A stretch of DNA of 27,588 nucleotides from an uncultured Campylobacter sp. (GCF_938017775.1 NZ_CALIIU010000049.1:1-27588), one strand, 5' to 3'; shown: positions 16,794-24,638, numbered from the stretch's first letter. A program made the numbers and translations. The notes: generated by a model not told the origin, from the sequence alone.

Positions 16794-18005
16794 ATGGTTG
16801 ATCTAAACAAAATCATCCAAGCAAAGCGCACGATAAACGATTTCGTCTATAAAACGCCCTTTGCTCTGGCGCCGAAGCTCAGCAAGCTTTACGGCGCGGA
16901 AGTGTATCTCAAAAGCGAGAATTTGCAGCGCACCGGCGCGTATAAGATTCGCGGCGCTTACAATAAAATCGCGCACCTAACGGACGAGGAGCGGGCGCAT
17001 GGAGTAATAGCCGCAAGTGCGGGCAACCACGCCCAGGGCGTAGCGATGAGCGCGCAAAAATTCGGCGTGCATGCTGTGATCGTAATGCCTGAAGCCACGC
17101 CGCTACTTAAGGTAAGCGGCACGAAGGCTCTGGGCGCGGAGATCATCCTGAAGGGTGATAATTTCGACGAGGCGTATGCGTTTGCGCTGGAATATGCCAA
17201 AGAGCATAATTTGACGTTCGTGCATCCCTTCAACGACGAGTTCGTCCAAGCGGGTCAAGGCACGATCGCGCTTGAGATGATCGAGGAGGTCGCAGATCTT
17301 GAATACATCGTCGTTCCGGTTGGTGGCGGCGGGCTTGCGACAGGGGTTTGCAGCTGCGCCAAGCAGATCAACCCGGATATCAAAATCATCGCCGTAGCCG
17401 CCAAGGGCGCGCCCGCGATGCACGATAGCTTCGTCGCGAAAAAGCCGCTAAATTCCAAATCGGTCCGCACCATCGCCGACGGCATCGCGGTGCGGGATAC
17501 GAGCGAAATCACGCTCTCTACGATCATCGAGTGCGTCGATGAGTTCGTGCAGGTCGATGACGAGGAGATCGCAAGCGCGATACTCTATCTGCTCGAGCAG
17601 CAAAAAATCATCGTCGAGGGCGCGGGCGCGGCGGGAGTAGCGGCGCTGATGAACGCGAAATTCCAATTCCCCGCGGGCGCAAAGATCGGCATCATCCTAA
17701 GCGGCGGCAACATCGACGTGCAGATGCTAAATATCATCATCGAAAAAGGCCTCATAAAATCGCACCGCAAGATGACGATCAATGTCACGCTTGTCGATAA
17801 ACCGGGCGCACTTACGGGGCTTACCGAAATTTTGCGCCGCGCCAACGCAAACATCGTCAAGATCGACTACGACCGCTTTTCGACCAATATCGAGTACGGC
17901 GACGCGCAGATCACGATCACGCTTGAGACCAAAGGCAAGGCTCACCAAGAGGACATCGCCTGGGCACTCAAAAACGCAGGGTATGATTTCAGGGAGATTT
18001 TGTAG
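16794..18005 (+). CDS. ilvA: Threonine ammonia-lyase (threonine deaminase)
   Basis: A PLP enzyme that converts threonine to 2-oxobutanoate and ammonia, the first step to isoleucine. It has 403 residues. The PLP lysine is Lys51 in RTGAYKIRGAYNK. ASAGNHAQGVA supplies the substrate loop and VPVGGGGLATG the phosphate-binding glycines. A single C-terminal ACT domain (from about 330, MTINVTLVDKPGALTGL) could sense an amino acid. This single-ACT length is typical of the shorter IlvA/TdcB-like form, so it could be biosynthetic or catabolic. The context (no other ilv genes) does not decide. AAGGAAG precedes the ATG. Confidence 0.94.
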   Translation: MVDLNKIIQAKRTINDFVYKTPFALAPKLSKLYGAEVYLKSENLQRTGAYKIRGAYNKIAHLTDEERAHGVIAASAGNHAQGVAMSAQKFGVHAVIVMPEATPLLKVSGTKALGAEIILKGDNFDEAYAFALEYAKEHNLTFVHPFNDEFVQAGQGTIALEMIEEVADLEYIVVPVGGGGLATGVCSCAKQINPDIKIIAVAAKGAPAMHDSFVAKKPLNSKSVRTIADGIAVRDTSEITLSTIIECVDEFVQVDDEEIASAILYLLEQQKIIVEGAGAAGVAALMNAKFQFPAGAKIGIILSGGNIDVQMLNIIIEKGLIKSHRKMTINVTLVDKPGALTGLTEILRRANANIVKIDYDRFSTNIEYGDAQITITLETKGKAHQEDIAWALKNAGYDFREIL

Positions 18006-18319
18006 AATTTTGCTCGGGCTTGTGAAATTTGCCTGCACTTGCAAAATTTGCTCTTGAATTTAGCCGAGATTGTAAAATTTACTCCGCGTTTGCACCAATG
18101 CTACGGCGCGGCTAAATTTACACTCGCTTGCGCACAGGTTGCGGCTCGCTACGGTTTTGACTCACCACGCTAAATTTTAAATTTGCCGCTTTATACTCGC
18201 TGCGTCGAAATACTTTGCGGCTCGCGGTTTTAAATTTTACGTAGAATTTAAAATTCCAAATATACGGCGCAAGCCGCAATTTAAATAACGCGGACGCAGT
18301 CCGCACCGCTAGCGTCGTC

Positions 18320-18342
18320 GGGGGATGGGTGGGGTTTGTGGG
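18320..18342 (+). other. G-quadruplex-type motif
   Basis: Four runs of three or more G separated by loops of 2, 1 and 5 bases (GGGGG-AT-GGG-T-GGGG-TTTGT-GGG). This fits the standard G3+N1-7 pattern and stands out from the AT-rich intergenic DNA around it. Confidence 0.6.
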
Positions 18343-18536
18343 CGAGCAGAGCAATGCAGTGCTGCGGGGCAGCGCCGCCTCTGCGAGAAGTGTGACCTCG
18401 CAATCGGGGCCCCCTTCCCGCCTCAAGATATGCATGTCACGGCTGAAATTTAAATAGAATTTTATTTTGTAATAAATTTAAAATTTCTCTATGTAGAATT
18501 TTGCCTCTAGAATTTAGGTCGTGGCGGCGTTTTCTC

Positions 18537-18649
18537 TTAAGGGGAAAGGGGTGCTACTTACTCTGCTTCGCTGCGCTCGCAAGAAACGCCGCCAGGCTAA
18601 GCCTTGCGTTGCTACGCTCGTTTTGCGAGGCGCTCCCCTTTCCCCTTAA
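18537..18649. mobile_element. MITE-like element or structured RNA with 15-bp terminal inverted repeats
   Basis: Arms 18537-18551 (TTAAGGGGAAAGGGG) and 18635-18649 are exact reverse complements 83 bases apart. Both ends carry TTAA, which could be a target-site duplication around 11-bp terminal repeats. A second pairing, GGCGGCGTTT (18523-18532) with AAACGCCGCC (18584-18593), crosses the left end, and GGCTAAGCC lies inside. There is no transposase. Either a small non-autonomous mobile element or a structured RNA would fit. Confidence 0.35.
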
Positions 18650-18707
18650 AATCCCCTAACCCCTGGCACGCTCAAGGGGCGAGCCTTACGGCTCGATGAT
18701 TTCTATT

Positions 18708-18724
18708 TTGCGGCTTCGCCGCAA
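18708..18724. terminator. GC hairpin resembling a terminator
   Basis: Stem TTGCGGC and GCCGCAA with a TTC loop, followed on the plus strand by GTTTTGATTTT. A second hairpin, GAGCC/GGCTC, lies at 18681-18694. Together they could end transcription from the upstream non-coding region. Confidence 0.4.
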
Positions 18725-18798
18725 GTTTTGATTTTAAAATTTCGCGTCGCAAAAATCGTAAAATTTTAATTACACTACAAATCGGCGCTGTATTTTGC

Positions 18799-18804
18799 TA
18801 AAAT
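18799..18804 (+). promoter_or_regulatory. Extended -10 box for the DUF4230-like gene
   Basis: TAAAAT preceded by TTTTGC, giving a TGnTAAAAT extended -10. It is 26 bases before the TTG start at 18831. Confidence 0.5.
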
Positions 18805-18830
18805 ACCGATAAAATTTTAAAGGATGAAAT

Positions 18831-19544
18831 TTGGAAAATTTTGCTTTTCTTCTAAATTTAGTGATATTTTGTATCTTGGTTTTTATGTTTTTTAAGATGC
18901 GCAAAAGCGGCGAGCAGGCGGGCAAGCCGCAGATCGCCACCGATATCACGCGGCTTAAAAGTATCGGCGAGCTGAGCGTTTTTAAAATTTACTCCAAAGA
19001 GATCGTCACGCGCAAGCAAAACGTAGGCAGCGGGCTGCTGGGCTCGCTCGTCTCGCCGCTGATGACGAAAAAGCAGATCGCCATCATCTTCGAGTTTGAG
19101 ATCGAGTTCGTTTACGACCTGCTAAGCCCAGAGTTTGCGATACTGCCGCAGGGCGAGGGTCGCTACGAGATCAAGATGCCGCCGTGCAAATACAAATACT
19201 CGATCAAAGATATGAAAATTTACGACGAGAAAAACGCCAAGCTGTTGCCGTTTCTGCTGCCCGATTCGCTAAACGGGCTATTCGGCGCGAGCTTTGACGA
19301 GAGCGATAAAAACCGCCTCATCGACGACGCCAAGGACGAGGTCAAGCAGCTCTCGCTAAAAATCATCAACGATCTTGGCGGCAAGATCCACAAATCCGCG
19401 ACCGACACGCTGGAGGCGATCGCCAAGAGCTTCGGCGCAAAGGAGGTCGGATTTATCTTTCAGGACAAGGCGCTTCAGACGATCGATATAAGCTCCAGCG
19501 AGATCGCAATCGATAAGTCGCTAAAATCGCAGATCGAGAAGTAG
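18831..19544 (+). CDS. Membrane-anchored DUF4230-like protein
   Basis: A 237-residue protein starting at TTG, with AAAGGA about seven bases upstream and an extended -10 before that. Residues 5-22 form one N-terminal hydrophobic helix. The rest is a soluble alpha/beta domain with a long KNRLIDDAKDEVKQLSLKII helix near the C-terminus. The order of elements (an ELSVFKIYSKEIV strand, a central IAIIFEFEIEFVYDL region, KMPPCKYKYSI..MKIYDEK, then the charged helix) resembles DUF4230 proteins, whose function is unknown. The match is by pattern only. Its stop is directly followed by the ATG of the next gene, so they form a two-gene unit. Confidence 0.75.
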   Translation: MENFAFLLNLVIFCILVFMFFKMRKSGEQAGKPQIATDITRLKSIGELSVFKIYSKEIVTRKQNVGSGLLGSLVSPLMTKKQIAIIFEFEIEFVYDLLSPEFAILPQGEGRYEIKMPPCKYKYSIKDMKIYDEKNAKLLPFLLPDSLNGLFGASFDESDKNRLIDDAKDEVKQLSLKIINDLGGKIHKSATDTLEAIAKSFGAKEVGFIFQDKALQTIDISSSEIAIDKSLKSQIEK

Positions 19545-20015
19545 ATGGAGCTTTTCAAAGCGCTTTTTAAAATTTACTTCGCCCGCATGCTCGCGTTTAT
19601 GGATGCTTGCGCGAGGGCTTGGCAGCGATTTTACGAGCCGATTAGGCTGCGCAAAGAGAAGAAGCGTCTGCGTGCGAAGGGTTATTTTACCGAGGATGCG
19701 ACGTGGGCGGAGTTTTTCGCGGATTTTAAATTTTGCAAATGCTTTATCATCAAAAAAATCCTCTATCCAAACTTCTACGCGATCAAAAACTCCTCCAAAT
19801 GGGAGGCGGGCTCAAAGCGAGCTAGCTTTACGGTAGGTTCGTTTGCATACGACGAGATCGCGTGGGTGTGGGTGCCGCGAGCCTTCGACGGCGGGCGGAA
19901 AAACGATCTGGAAAAGCTAAAAAATCTACTACAAAAGATCCCCGCGCTGCGCTACGAGCAGAGCGACACCGGGATTAAAATTTTCGGCTACGAGTGCGGC
20001 GAAGGGGCCTTATAA
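19545..20015 (+). CDS. Conserved-type hypothetical protein, partner of the DUF4230-like gene
   Basis: A 156-residue protein whose ATG directly follows the stop of the preceding gene with no gap, implying coupled translation. The first 30 residues are amphipathic and aromatic, followed by a basic stretch (RLRKEKKRLRAK) suited to membrane-surface contact. The remainder is a small mixed domain with WVWVPRAF and a helical LEKLKNLLQKIP segment. No membrane-spanning helix or signal peptide is evident, and no family is recognised. Tight linkage suggests it acts with the DUF4230-like protein at the inner membrane, which is inference. Confidence 0.65.
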   Translation: MELFKALFKIYFARMLAFMDACARAWQRFYEPIRLRKEKKRLRAKGYFTEDATWAEFFADFKFCKCFIIKKILYPNFYAIKNSSKWEAGSKRASFTVGSFAYDEIAWVWVPRAFDGGRKNDLEKLKNLLQKIPALRYEQSDTGIKIFGYECGEGAL

Positions 20016-20087
20016 TTGCATAAAGCGGCATCTGACTGATTTTATCTTTGCTTGATCTTGTCAAGGATCGCGCCGATGCGGCTTAAA

Positions 20088-20116
20088 GCTTGCGCTACGT
20101 AGCTGAACGGCGGGCG
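20088..20116 (+). repeat. 29-bp direct repeat, left copy
   Basis: Begins GCTTGCGCTACG and ends TGAACGGCGGGCG. It matches 20874-20902 at 26 of 29 positions. The two copies flank the minus-strand membrane protein gene. Confidence 0.65.
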
Positions 20117-20235
20117 AGTTTTGGCGGCTGTGTCTTTGACGAAATAGCGCGGGCGAGCGTGAAATTTTATCTTTGCAAGCACCCAGGCGCGGCCTAAATT
20201 TAAACTCCGCGCGAGTATCAAACGCAGGCAAAATT

Positions 20236-20837
20236 CTATCTATGCGCCCGGCTCCATAGATCCTTTGCTTTGGCGGGGTTTTTCATGTTAAGCCACGCAA
20301 GAAGCAGTATTACGGACGCCAATGGATTTAAGATTAAATTTAGCAGTTCCATGCAATTTATGACGCCCATCGTTATAGCGGCGGGGGCCGGTATTTTAAA
20401 CATCATGCCGTAGACGATGTTTGCGCCGGCGCCTGCGATTAGCAGCGCGGCGTATACGGCAAAAAGCCTGCATCCGGTAGCAGCGCGCAATTTAAAATTT
20501 ATAATTATCCAAGCGACCGTAACCGCAAAAATCAAATACGGCACGTATATTTGCAGCCTATTACAATCGCATCTTCTGAGTATATAAATGGCTGAAAAAT
20601 ATAGCAGCGCCGCAAGCGCAATGCTGTAGGCGTATTTGAAGATTATAAAAACCTGCGGACCCGTGATATTTTGGATGTTTTTAAGCGCGTGGTAAAGGAA
20701 TGTGAAGGCAAAAATCCACACTAAGATTTGAGAATCCAAGTACGCGATTTCGCCTTTTATAGAATACGCCGCGCTGCCGACCAATAGGCAGAGCGCGCCG
20801 AGCGTGCCTTGCAGCTTCGCTCTTTGAAAATCTTCAT
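20236..20837 (-). CDS. Multi-pass membrane protein with a disturbed start
   Basis: From 20784 (TTG) the frame encodes 182 residues with about five hydrophobic helices and no family I recognise. The same frame continues upstream to about 20839, adding NEDFQRAKLQGTLGALCLLVG, which completes a natural first membrane helix but offers no ATG. The only good ATG (20837, with AAAGG upstream) is one base out of frame. Adding one A to its AAG codon would give MKDFQRAKLQGTLGA in frame. So either the gene carries a 1-base deletion near its start, or it uses a rare start (CTG or TTG). Direct repeats lie on both sides of it. Confidence 0.6.
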
Positions 20838-20873
20838 TCTTTTATACCTTTAAATTTTAATGCGCGGCTCGCT

Positions 20874-20902
20874 GCTTGCACTACGCAGATGAACGGCGGG
20901 CG
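20874..20902 (+). repeat. 29-bp direct repeat, right copy
   Basis: Begins GCTTGCACTACG and ends TGAACGGCGGGCG. It has three mismatches to the copy at 20088-20116 and lies just outside the start of the minus-strand membrane gene. Confidence 0.65.
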
Positions 20903-21318
20903 CTGCTTTGATTATCGCCACGCGGGCTTTAAATTTAGCCGGTGCGAATTTTAATTTTACGCCGCCGCGCATACTTCGTACTTTACGTCGCTGTGAATGA
21001 TTTAAGCCCAGCATGCCGCCGAATATCTCATTCTTGGGCTACTGCCGCGAATTTTATTTAGTTCCGCTGTTACGAGTGCTTTTAATTTAACGCCGTAGTT
21101 ACCGCAAATTTTACTTTGCCGCCGCCGCTCGCGTAATACGTTTTTGAAATGGGATTTTACGCAAATTGTGTTTAAAATGGATTTAACTTTTTAAATTTAA
21201 AAGCAGCGGAGTAGCTTAAATTTATAACTATCCAAATGCCATTACTATAAGCATTAAAAACGTTTATTTTTGGTTTTTAAATTGAGCTGTTTTTAGTAAA
21301 TTTTGCTTACAAATTTTG

Positions 21319-21324
21319 TATAAT
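21319..21324 (+). promoter_or_regulatory. -10 box of the beta-roll/ankyrin gene promoter
   Basis: A perfect TATAAT in TTTTGTATAAT, with T-rich upstream sequence, 33 bases before the ATG at 21358. The ribosome site GAGGAG is at 21346-21351. Confidence 0.65.
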
Positions 21325-21357
21325 TTTTAAGATTTTATCTCGAAAAGAGGAGCGAGT

Positions 21358-22581
21358 ATGAGATTTATCGTTATATTGTTTTTGGCGGTCGGCAGCTGTT
21401 TTGGAGGCAATATAACCGACTTTCAAAGCTTGGAAAAATTTATCAAAGACGGGCAAGCGAAAGGATATTTTCCTAAAAAGATTTTAGTGACGCAAGGATT
21501 TGATACCACCGTATTAGAAGATGTGAGTTTAAATTTTAGCAAAACCATATATTGGGATATAAATTCTCGCTGCAACCAAAACGCAGACGAAATCATTATA
21601 GCCAAAAGCGATACGAGGCACTCTATAATTTGCCCCGGAAATAACAACGTCTATATTTTGACGGGCGGCAGAAGCGATGTAGAAGACCCATGGGGAAACG
21701 ATATTTTTGTAATGGGCGAGAACGATGATAAAATTTCAAAAAGCTGGGGTACGAATATATTTATATTCGGCAAAAGATGGGGGCACGATAAGATAGAAAT
21801 TGGCGATTCTAGGATAAATCCGGCGTCAAACCCTGAATACAAAAACGAATTTCCTTACGAGTTTAGCCACTTTTTCATCTTTGATAGCGGGGTTAAAAAG
21901 GATGATTTAGTTTTTAACTTCAACAAGATAATAAATTTAAAAACAAACGACTCTATAGAACTTACGGATTTAAATGGTATAAATTTGATTTTTAAAGACG
22001 AGCCGGGTAAATACTACGGCACAAATTCATTAAAGGAGATTTACGACAAAAACTTTTTCGTTACGCCTAAGACTGAAGAGAGTTTGAGCGCGGATGAGAT
22101 ACAAACGCTGCTTCACAAAACGGCATATTCAGACAACGCCGAAGATGCTAAAAAATACTGCGAAATGGGCGGCGATCCGAATTTTAAAGGTCATGAAAAT
22201 ACCACTCCCATCGAAATGGCGGTAATGTTAGGTAACGAAAATTCGCTTCGCGCGATGCTAGAGTGTGCAAAAAGACTGACCGATAGCGCGATGATGATGA
22301 GCGTATTCGGAAGCCAACACGACGATGAGAAGAGTTTTAGGCTCGTAAAGCTTTTGGAAAAATACGGCGGAAATTTTAAAGCAAAGGATAGGGATGGCTG
22401 CTCCATGGTAAATTATGCGGCAAGTTCTCATAGTCTAGAAATCGTAAAATATCTAGTAGAAAGAGGCGCCGATCCAAAAGCTAGATGTTCTCATAACCAA
22501 AGCGTAACTCCATCGGATTGGGCAAGGAAAAACGAGGATAAAAGAGTATATGAGTATCTAAAAAGCCTAGAAGCTGAATAA
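21358..22581 (+). CDS. Secreted protein with beta-roll-like centre and C-terminal ankyrin repeats
   Basis: A 407-residue protein. Residues 1-16 are a signal peptide (MRFIVILFLAVGSCFGG). Residues about 94-150 contain strand-turn units resembling RTX/haemolysin-type calcium-binding repeats: WGNDIFVMGENDDKI (112-126) and WGTNIFIFGKRWGHDKI (130-146), an 18-residue period. The canonical GGxGxD is degenerate. About 165-220 (FFIFDSGVKKDDLVF, then DSIELTDLNGINLIF) resembles the segment that follows such repeats in haemolysin-related proteins. Residues about 248-405 are ankyrin repeats ending YLVERGADPKARCSHNQ and TPSDWARKNED. Export to the periplasm or surface is likely. The function is unknown. A TATAAT promoter and GAGGAG ribosome site precede it, and it stands alone. 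Confidence 0.8.
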   Translation: MRFIVILFLAVGSCFGGNITDFQSLEKFIKDGQAKGYFPKKILVTQGFDTTVLEDVSLNFSKTIYWDINSRCNQNADEIIIAKSDTRHSIICPGNNNVYILTGGRSDVEDPWGNDIFVMGENDDKISKSWGTNIFIFGKRWGHDKIEIGDSRINPASNPEYKNEFPYEFSHFFIFDSGVKKDDLVFNFNKIINLKTNDSIELTDLNGINLIFKDEPGKYYGTNSLKEIYDKNFFVTPKTEESLSADEIQTLLHKTAYSDNAEDAKKYCEMGGDPNFKGHENTTPIEMAVMLGNENSLRAMLECAKRLTDSAMMMSVFGSQHDDEKSFRLVKLLEKYGGNFKAKDRDGCSMVNYAASSHSLEIVKYLVERGADPKARCSHNQSVTPSDWARKNEDKRVYEYLKSLEAE

Positions 22582-22894
22582 AAGGTATGCTAAATGGCCT
22601 TTTATAACCTGCTTTAAATCAGCGCGATAAAATTATTGGCATTTTTTGATGCTGATAGCAAGGCGCAGCAAGCTTTATGATATCGATTTGGCTTATGGCT
22701 GCAGCGACGCAACTTATTTATATGCCATCTAGAATGGGCGGCATATCGGACTCTCTAGAGCACCAAGATTTGCGGCTATGCCAAAAGGCTTTAAGTTTTC
22801 GGAGAAAATTTTATTTTGTGTTATTTTTGCCAAAAATATATAATTTAATCCAAAATTTATATACACTTCGCTATTATCTCATTTTTAATTTCGC
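22582..22894. other. Gap before tRNA-Glu with a hairpin and a promoter
   Basis: About 310 bases. An inverted repeat with 7-bp arms (ATATGCC/GGCATAT, 22720-22746) is the only structure seen after the ankyrin gene. The tRNA promoter lies near 22839. A short frame at 22677-22916 runs into the tRNA and is not a gene. Confidence 0.5.
22839..22844 (+). promoter_or_regulatory. Probable -10 box of the tRNA-Glu promoter
   Basis: TATAAT within AATATATAATTT, 50 bases before the mature tRNA 5' end. Confidence 0.5.
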
Positions 22895-22969
22895 GGCCCA
22901 CTCGTCTAGTGGTTAGGACGCTGGCCTCTCACGCCGGTAACAGGAGTTCGAATCTCCTGTGGGTCACCA
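22895..22969 (+). tRNA. tRNA-Glu (CTC anticodon)
   Basis: A full cloverleaf. The acceptor GGCCCAC pairs with GTGGGTC (one G-T). The D arm contains TCTAGTGGTTAGGA, and the anticodon stem CTGGC/GCCGG encloses CTCTCAC, giving anticodon CTC for GAG codons. The T arm is AGGAG-TTCGAAT-CTCCT. The CCA end is encoded. The overall sequence follows bacterial tRNA-Glu, with C34 in place of the usual U34. Confidence 0.95.
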
Positions 22970-23148
22970 TTTCATCACTTAAAATCAATTAAAATTTTCT
23001 ATCATTCAGCTGTCTGCCCTTGAAATTTAAGACCTCATTTGATTTTGTAGTATGTTGATTAAAATTTCATCATATTTTTACCGAGGCTAATTGATCTAGA
23101 ATGAAAGTCGCGCGAATTAAAATTTAGATCAAATTGTAAAATTCACGG

Positions 23149-23574
23149 CTAAATCCTACCGCTGCTTATATTTTCCAGATTGCGCAGCCTGTTCCAGTTC
23201 TGCTCGTTTTGTAAATTTCTCATATTCTGTCGCTGTTGCATCTGCCCCAGCTGCTGCTGCGATTGCTGTTGCATTAGGCTTTGCTGCGTGGCGATATACC
23301 TCTCCTGTGCTCTTTGCTGGGCTTGCGCGCTATTCTTTGCGAATAAATTAAGCGTATCTTGCGACGCTGCTTGCTCTTGCGCCGCACGCGCGACTTCGGC
23401 ATCAATCTTTTGCCGCTTCGTGCAGCGGTTTAGCTGCTCCTTGCTTAGCGGGTTTGCGACATCGCATCTGCTCGCGCCTGTTGCAAATAAGGCCTCCTTG
23501 CCGTCCTGCGAGAGCGGCGAGCAACCGCAAAGCAATACGACTAAAATCAAGGCAGAGGAAAATTTTAACTTCAT
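23149..23574 (-). CDS. Glutamine-rich lipoprotein, unknown function
   Basis: A 141-residue protein. The N-terminus MKLKFSSALILVVLLCGCS is a lipoprotein signal peptide with lipobox LCGC and lipidated Cys18. Two further cysteines (SRCDVANPLSKEQLNRC) could form a disulphide. From about residue 60 it is rich in Gln, Ala and Arg and should form a long coiled coil, with runs of QQQSQQQ near 105. It begins 39 bases after bioB on the same strand and may be read from the same transcript. Nothing links it to biotin, and no family is recognised. Confidence 0.78.
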   Translation of the reverse strand: MKLKFSSALILVVLLCGCSPLSQDGKEALFATGASRCDVANPLSKEQLNRCTKRQKIDAEVARAAQEQAASQDTLNLFAKNSAQAQQRAQERYIATQQSLMQQQSQQQLGQMQQRQNMRNLQNEQNWNRLRNLENISSGRI

Positions 23575-23613
23575 AGCCGCCTCTTAAATTTTATCTTCAA
23601 TTCCCGACCGCCT

Positions 23614-24603
23614 CTAATCCGCACCCTTTGCGAGGTCGAATCCGCACTGCGCCACAAGCACCTTATCGCTTGCGATGCTATCGCCGGTGGTGGTTAGGAA
23701 ATTGCCCGTAAGCGCCGAGTTGATGCCGCATCCAAGCGCCGTGCGCACGTGCTCGCCCAAATTTCGCCTGCCGCCTGCGAAGCGCAGATACGCGCGCGGC
23801 AAGATGAAGCGGTAGATCGCGATCGATTTTAAAATTTCATCGTGCGCCAGCGGCGCGGCGTCTTGCAACGGAGTGCCCTTGATCGGGGTCAGGATATTGA
23901 TCGGCACGGAGCTAACGCCCAGCTCTCGCAGCTGCAGCGCCATATCGATGCGATCCTCCATGCCCTCGCCCAACCCGAAAATCCCGCCGCTACATACGTC
24001 AAGCCCCACGGCGCGGCAGTTTTGTATCGTTTGGATGCGGTCATCGTAGCTGTGCGTCGTGCAGATCTGCGGATAAAATTTGCGCGAAGTCTCGAGATTG
24101 TGATGATAGGTCTGCACGCCGCTTGCTTTAAGCAGCGCTAGCGCGGGCTTTGAAGCGATCCCTAGCGAGGCGCACAGATGCAGCCGCGTTTCACTACGCA
24201 GCCGCTCATAGATCGCGCAGTATGCCCTCAGATCGGAGCTTTTTTGAGAAATTCCGCGCCCGCTGGCGACGAGCGAGAAGCGGTGCGTCTGCTCGGCTTC
24301 GTTTGCAAGCGCGGCGCTTAGCACCTGCTGCTCGCTCAAAATTCCGTAAGTCTCGCAGCCCGTGTCAAAATGCGCCGACTGCGCGCAGTATTTACAGTCC
24401 TCGCTACAGCGCCCCGATTTTACGTTTATGATCGTGCAGAGATTAAATTTATCGCCGCAAAACTCGCGCCTGATCTCATCCGCCGCCGCAAAAAGCGCGC
24501 CCAAATCCTCGCATCGCGCCAGCTCTAGCGCCTGCTCCTTTGTAATCTCACAGCCCGCCGTCACGCGATCTTTCAGCTCAGAAACATAAAATTTGTCTAT
24601 CAA
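23614..24603 (-). CDS. bioB: Biotin synthase
   Basis: A radical-SAM enzyme that inserts sulphur into dethiobiotin, the last step of biotin synthesis. The 329-residue length is normal. The 4Fe-4S cluster cysteines are Cys66, Cys70 and Cys73 in GRCSEDCKYCAQS. Other family blocks are LCASLGI, TYHHNLETSRKFYP, DVCSGGIFGLGE, VPINILTPIKGTPL and LRFAGGR (the arginine next to the 2Fe-2S cluster). No other biotin genes are in the window. A TATAAT -10 lies 29 bases before the ATG on the minus strand. Confidence 0.95.
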   Translation of the reverse strand: MIDKFYVSELKDRVTAGCEITKEQALELARCEDLGALFAAADEIRREFCGDKFNLCTIINVKSGRCSEDCKYCAQSAHFDTGCETYGILSEQQVLSAALANEAEQTHRFSLVASGRGISQKSSDLRAYCAIYERLRSETRLHLCASLGIASKPALALLKASGVQTYHHNLETSRKFYPQICTTHSYDDRIQTIQNCRAVGLDVCSGGIFGLGEGMEDRIDMALQLRELGVSSVPINILTPIKGTPLQDAAPLAHDEILKSIAIYRFILPRAYLRFAGGRRNLGEHVRTALGCGINSALTGNFLTTTGDSIASDKVLVAQCGFDLAKGAD

Positions 24604-24632
24604 TACTTAGCCTTTTTGAAAAAAAATGCGTA

Positions 24633-24638
24633 ATTATA
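24633..24638 (-). promoter_or_regulatory. -10 box of the bioB promoter
   Basis: TATAAT on the minus strand in TTGTATAAT, 29 bases before the bioB ATG. Confidence 0.6.

Larger units (their letters stand above)
18006..18830. other. Long non-coding region with a GC-rich G-run island and an inverted-repeat element
   Basis: About 825 bases between ilvA and the DUF4230-like gene. The first and last parts are the usual AT-core words. Between about 18260 and 18440 the DNA turns GC-rich, with a hairpin (GCGGAC/GTCCGC, 18290-18304) and four close G-runs (18320-18342). From 18523 to 18724 a set of inverted repeats suggests a structured element. A 105-codon frame on the minus strand across the island lacks a ribosome site and runs into AT-word DNA, so I do not call it a gene. 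Confidence 0.6.
20838..21357. other. Non-coding region
   Basis: About 520 bases with the right-hand 29-bp repeat, AT-core words and GCCG-rich pieces (GCCGCCGCGC near 20960, GCCGCCGCCGC near 21120). The promoter of the next gene lies at its right end. No gene or RNA is recognised. Confidence 0.55.

Noticed and set aside
18118..18435. A 105-codon minus-strand frame with an ATG
   Set aside because: There is no ribosome site, its composition changes midway as it crosses from the GC-rich island to AT-word DNA, and there is no domain. The island itself is reported as a finding.
22677..22916. A 79-codon plus-strand frame
   Set aside because: It runs into the tRNA-Glu gene and has no ribosome site.
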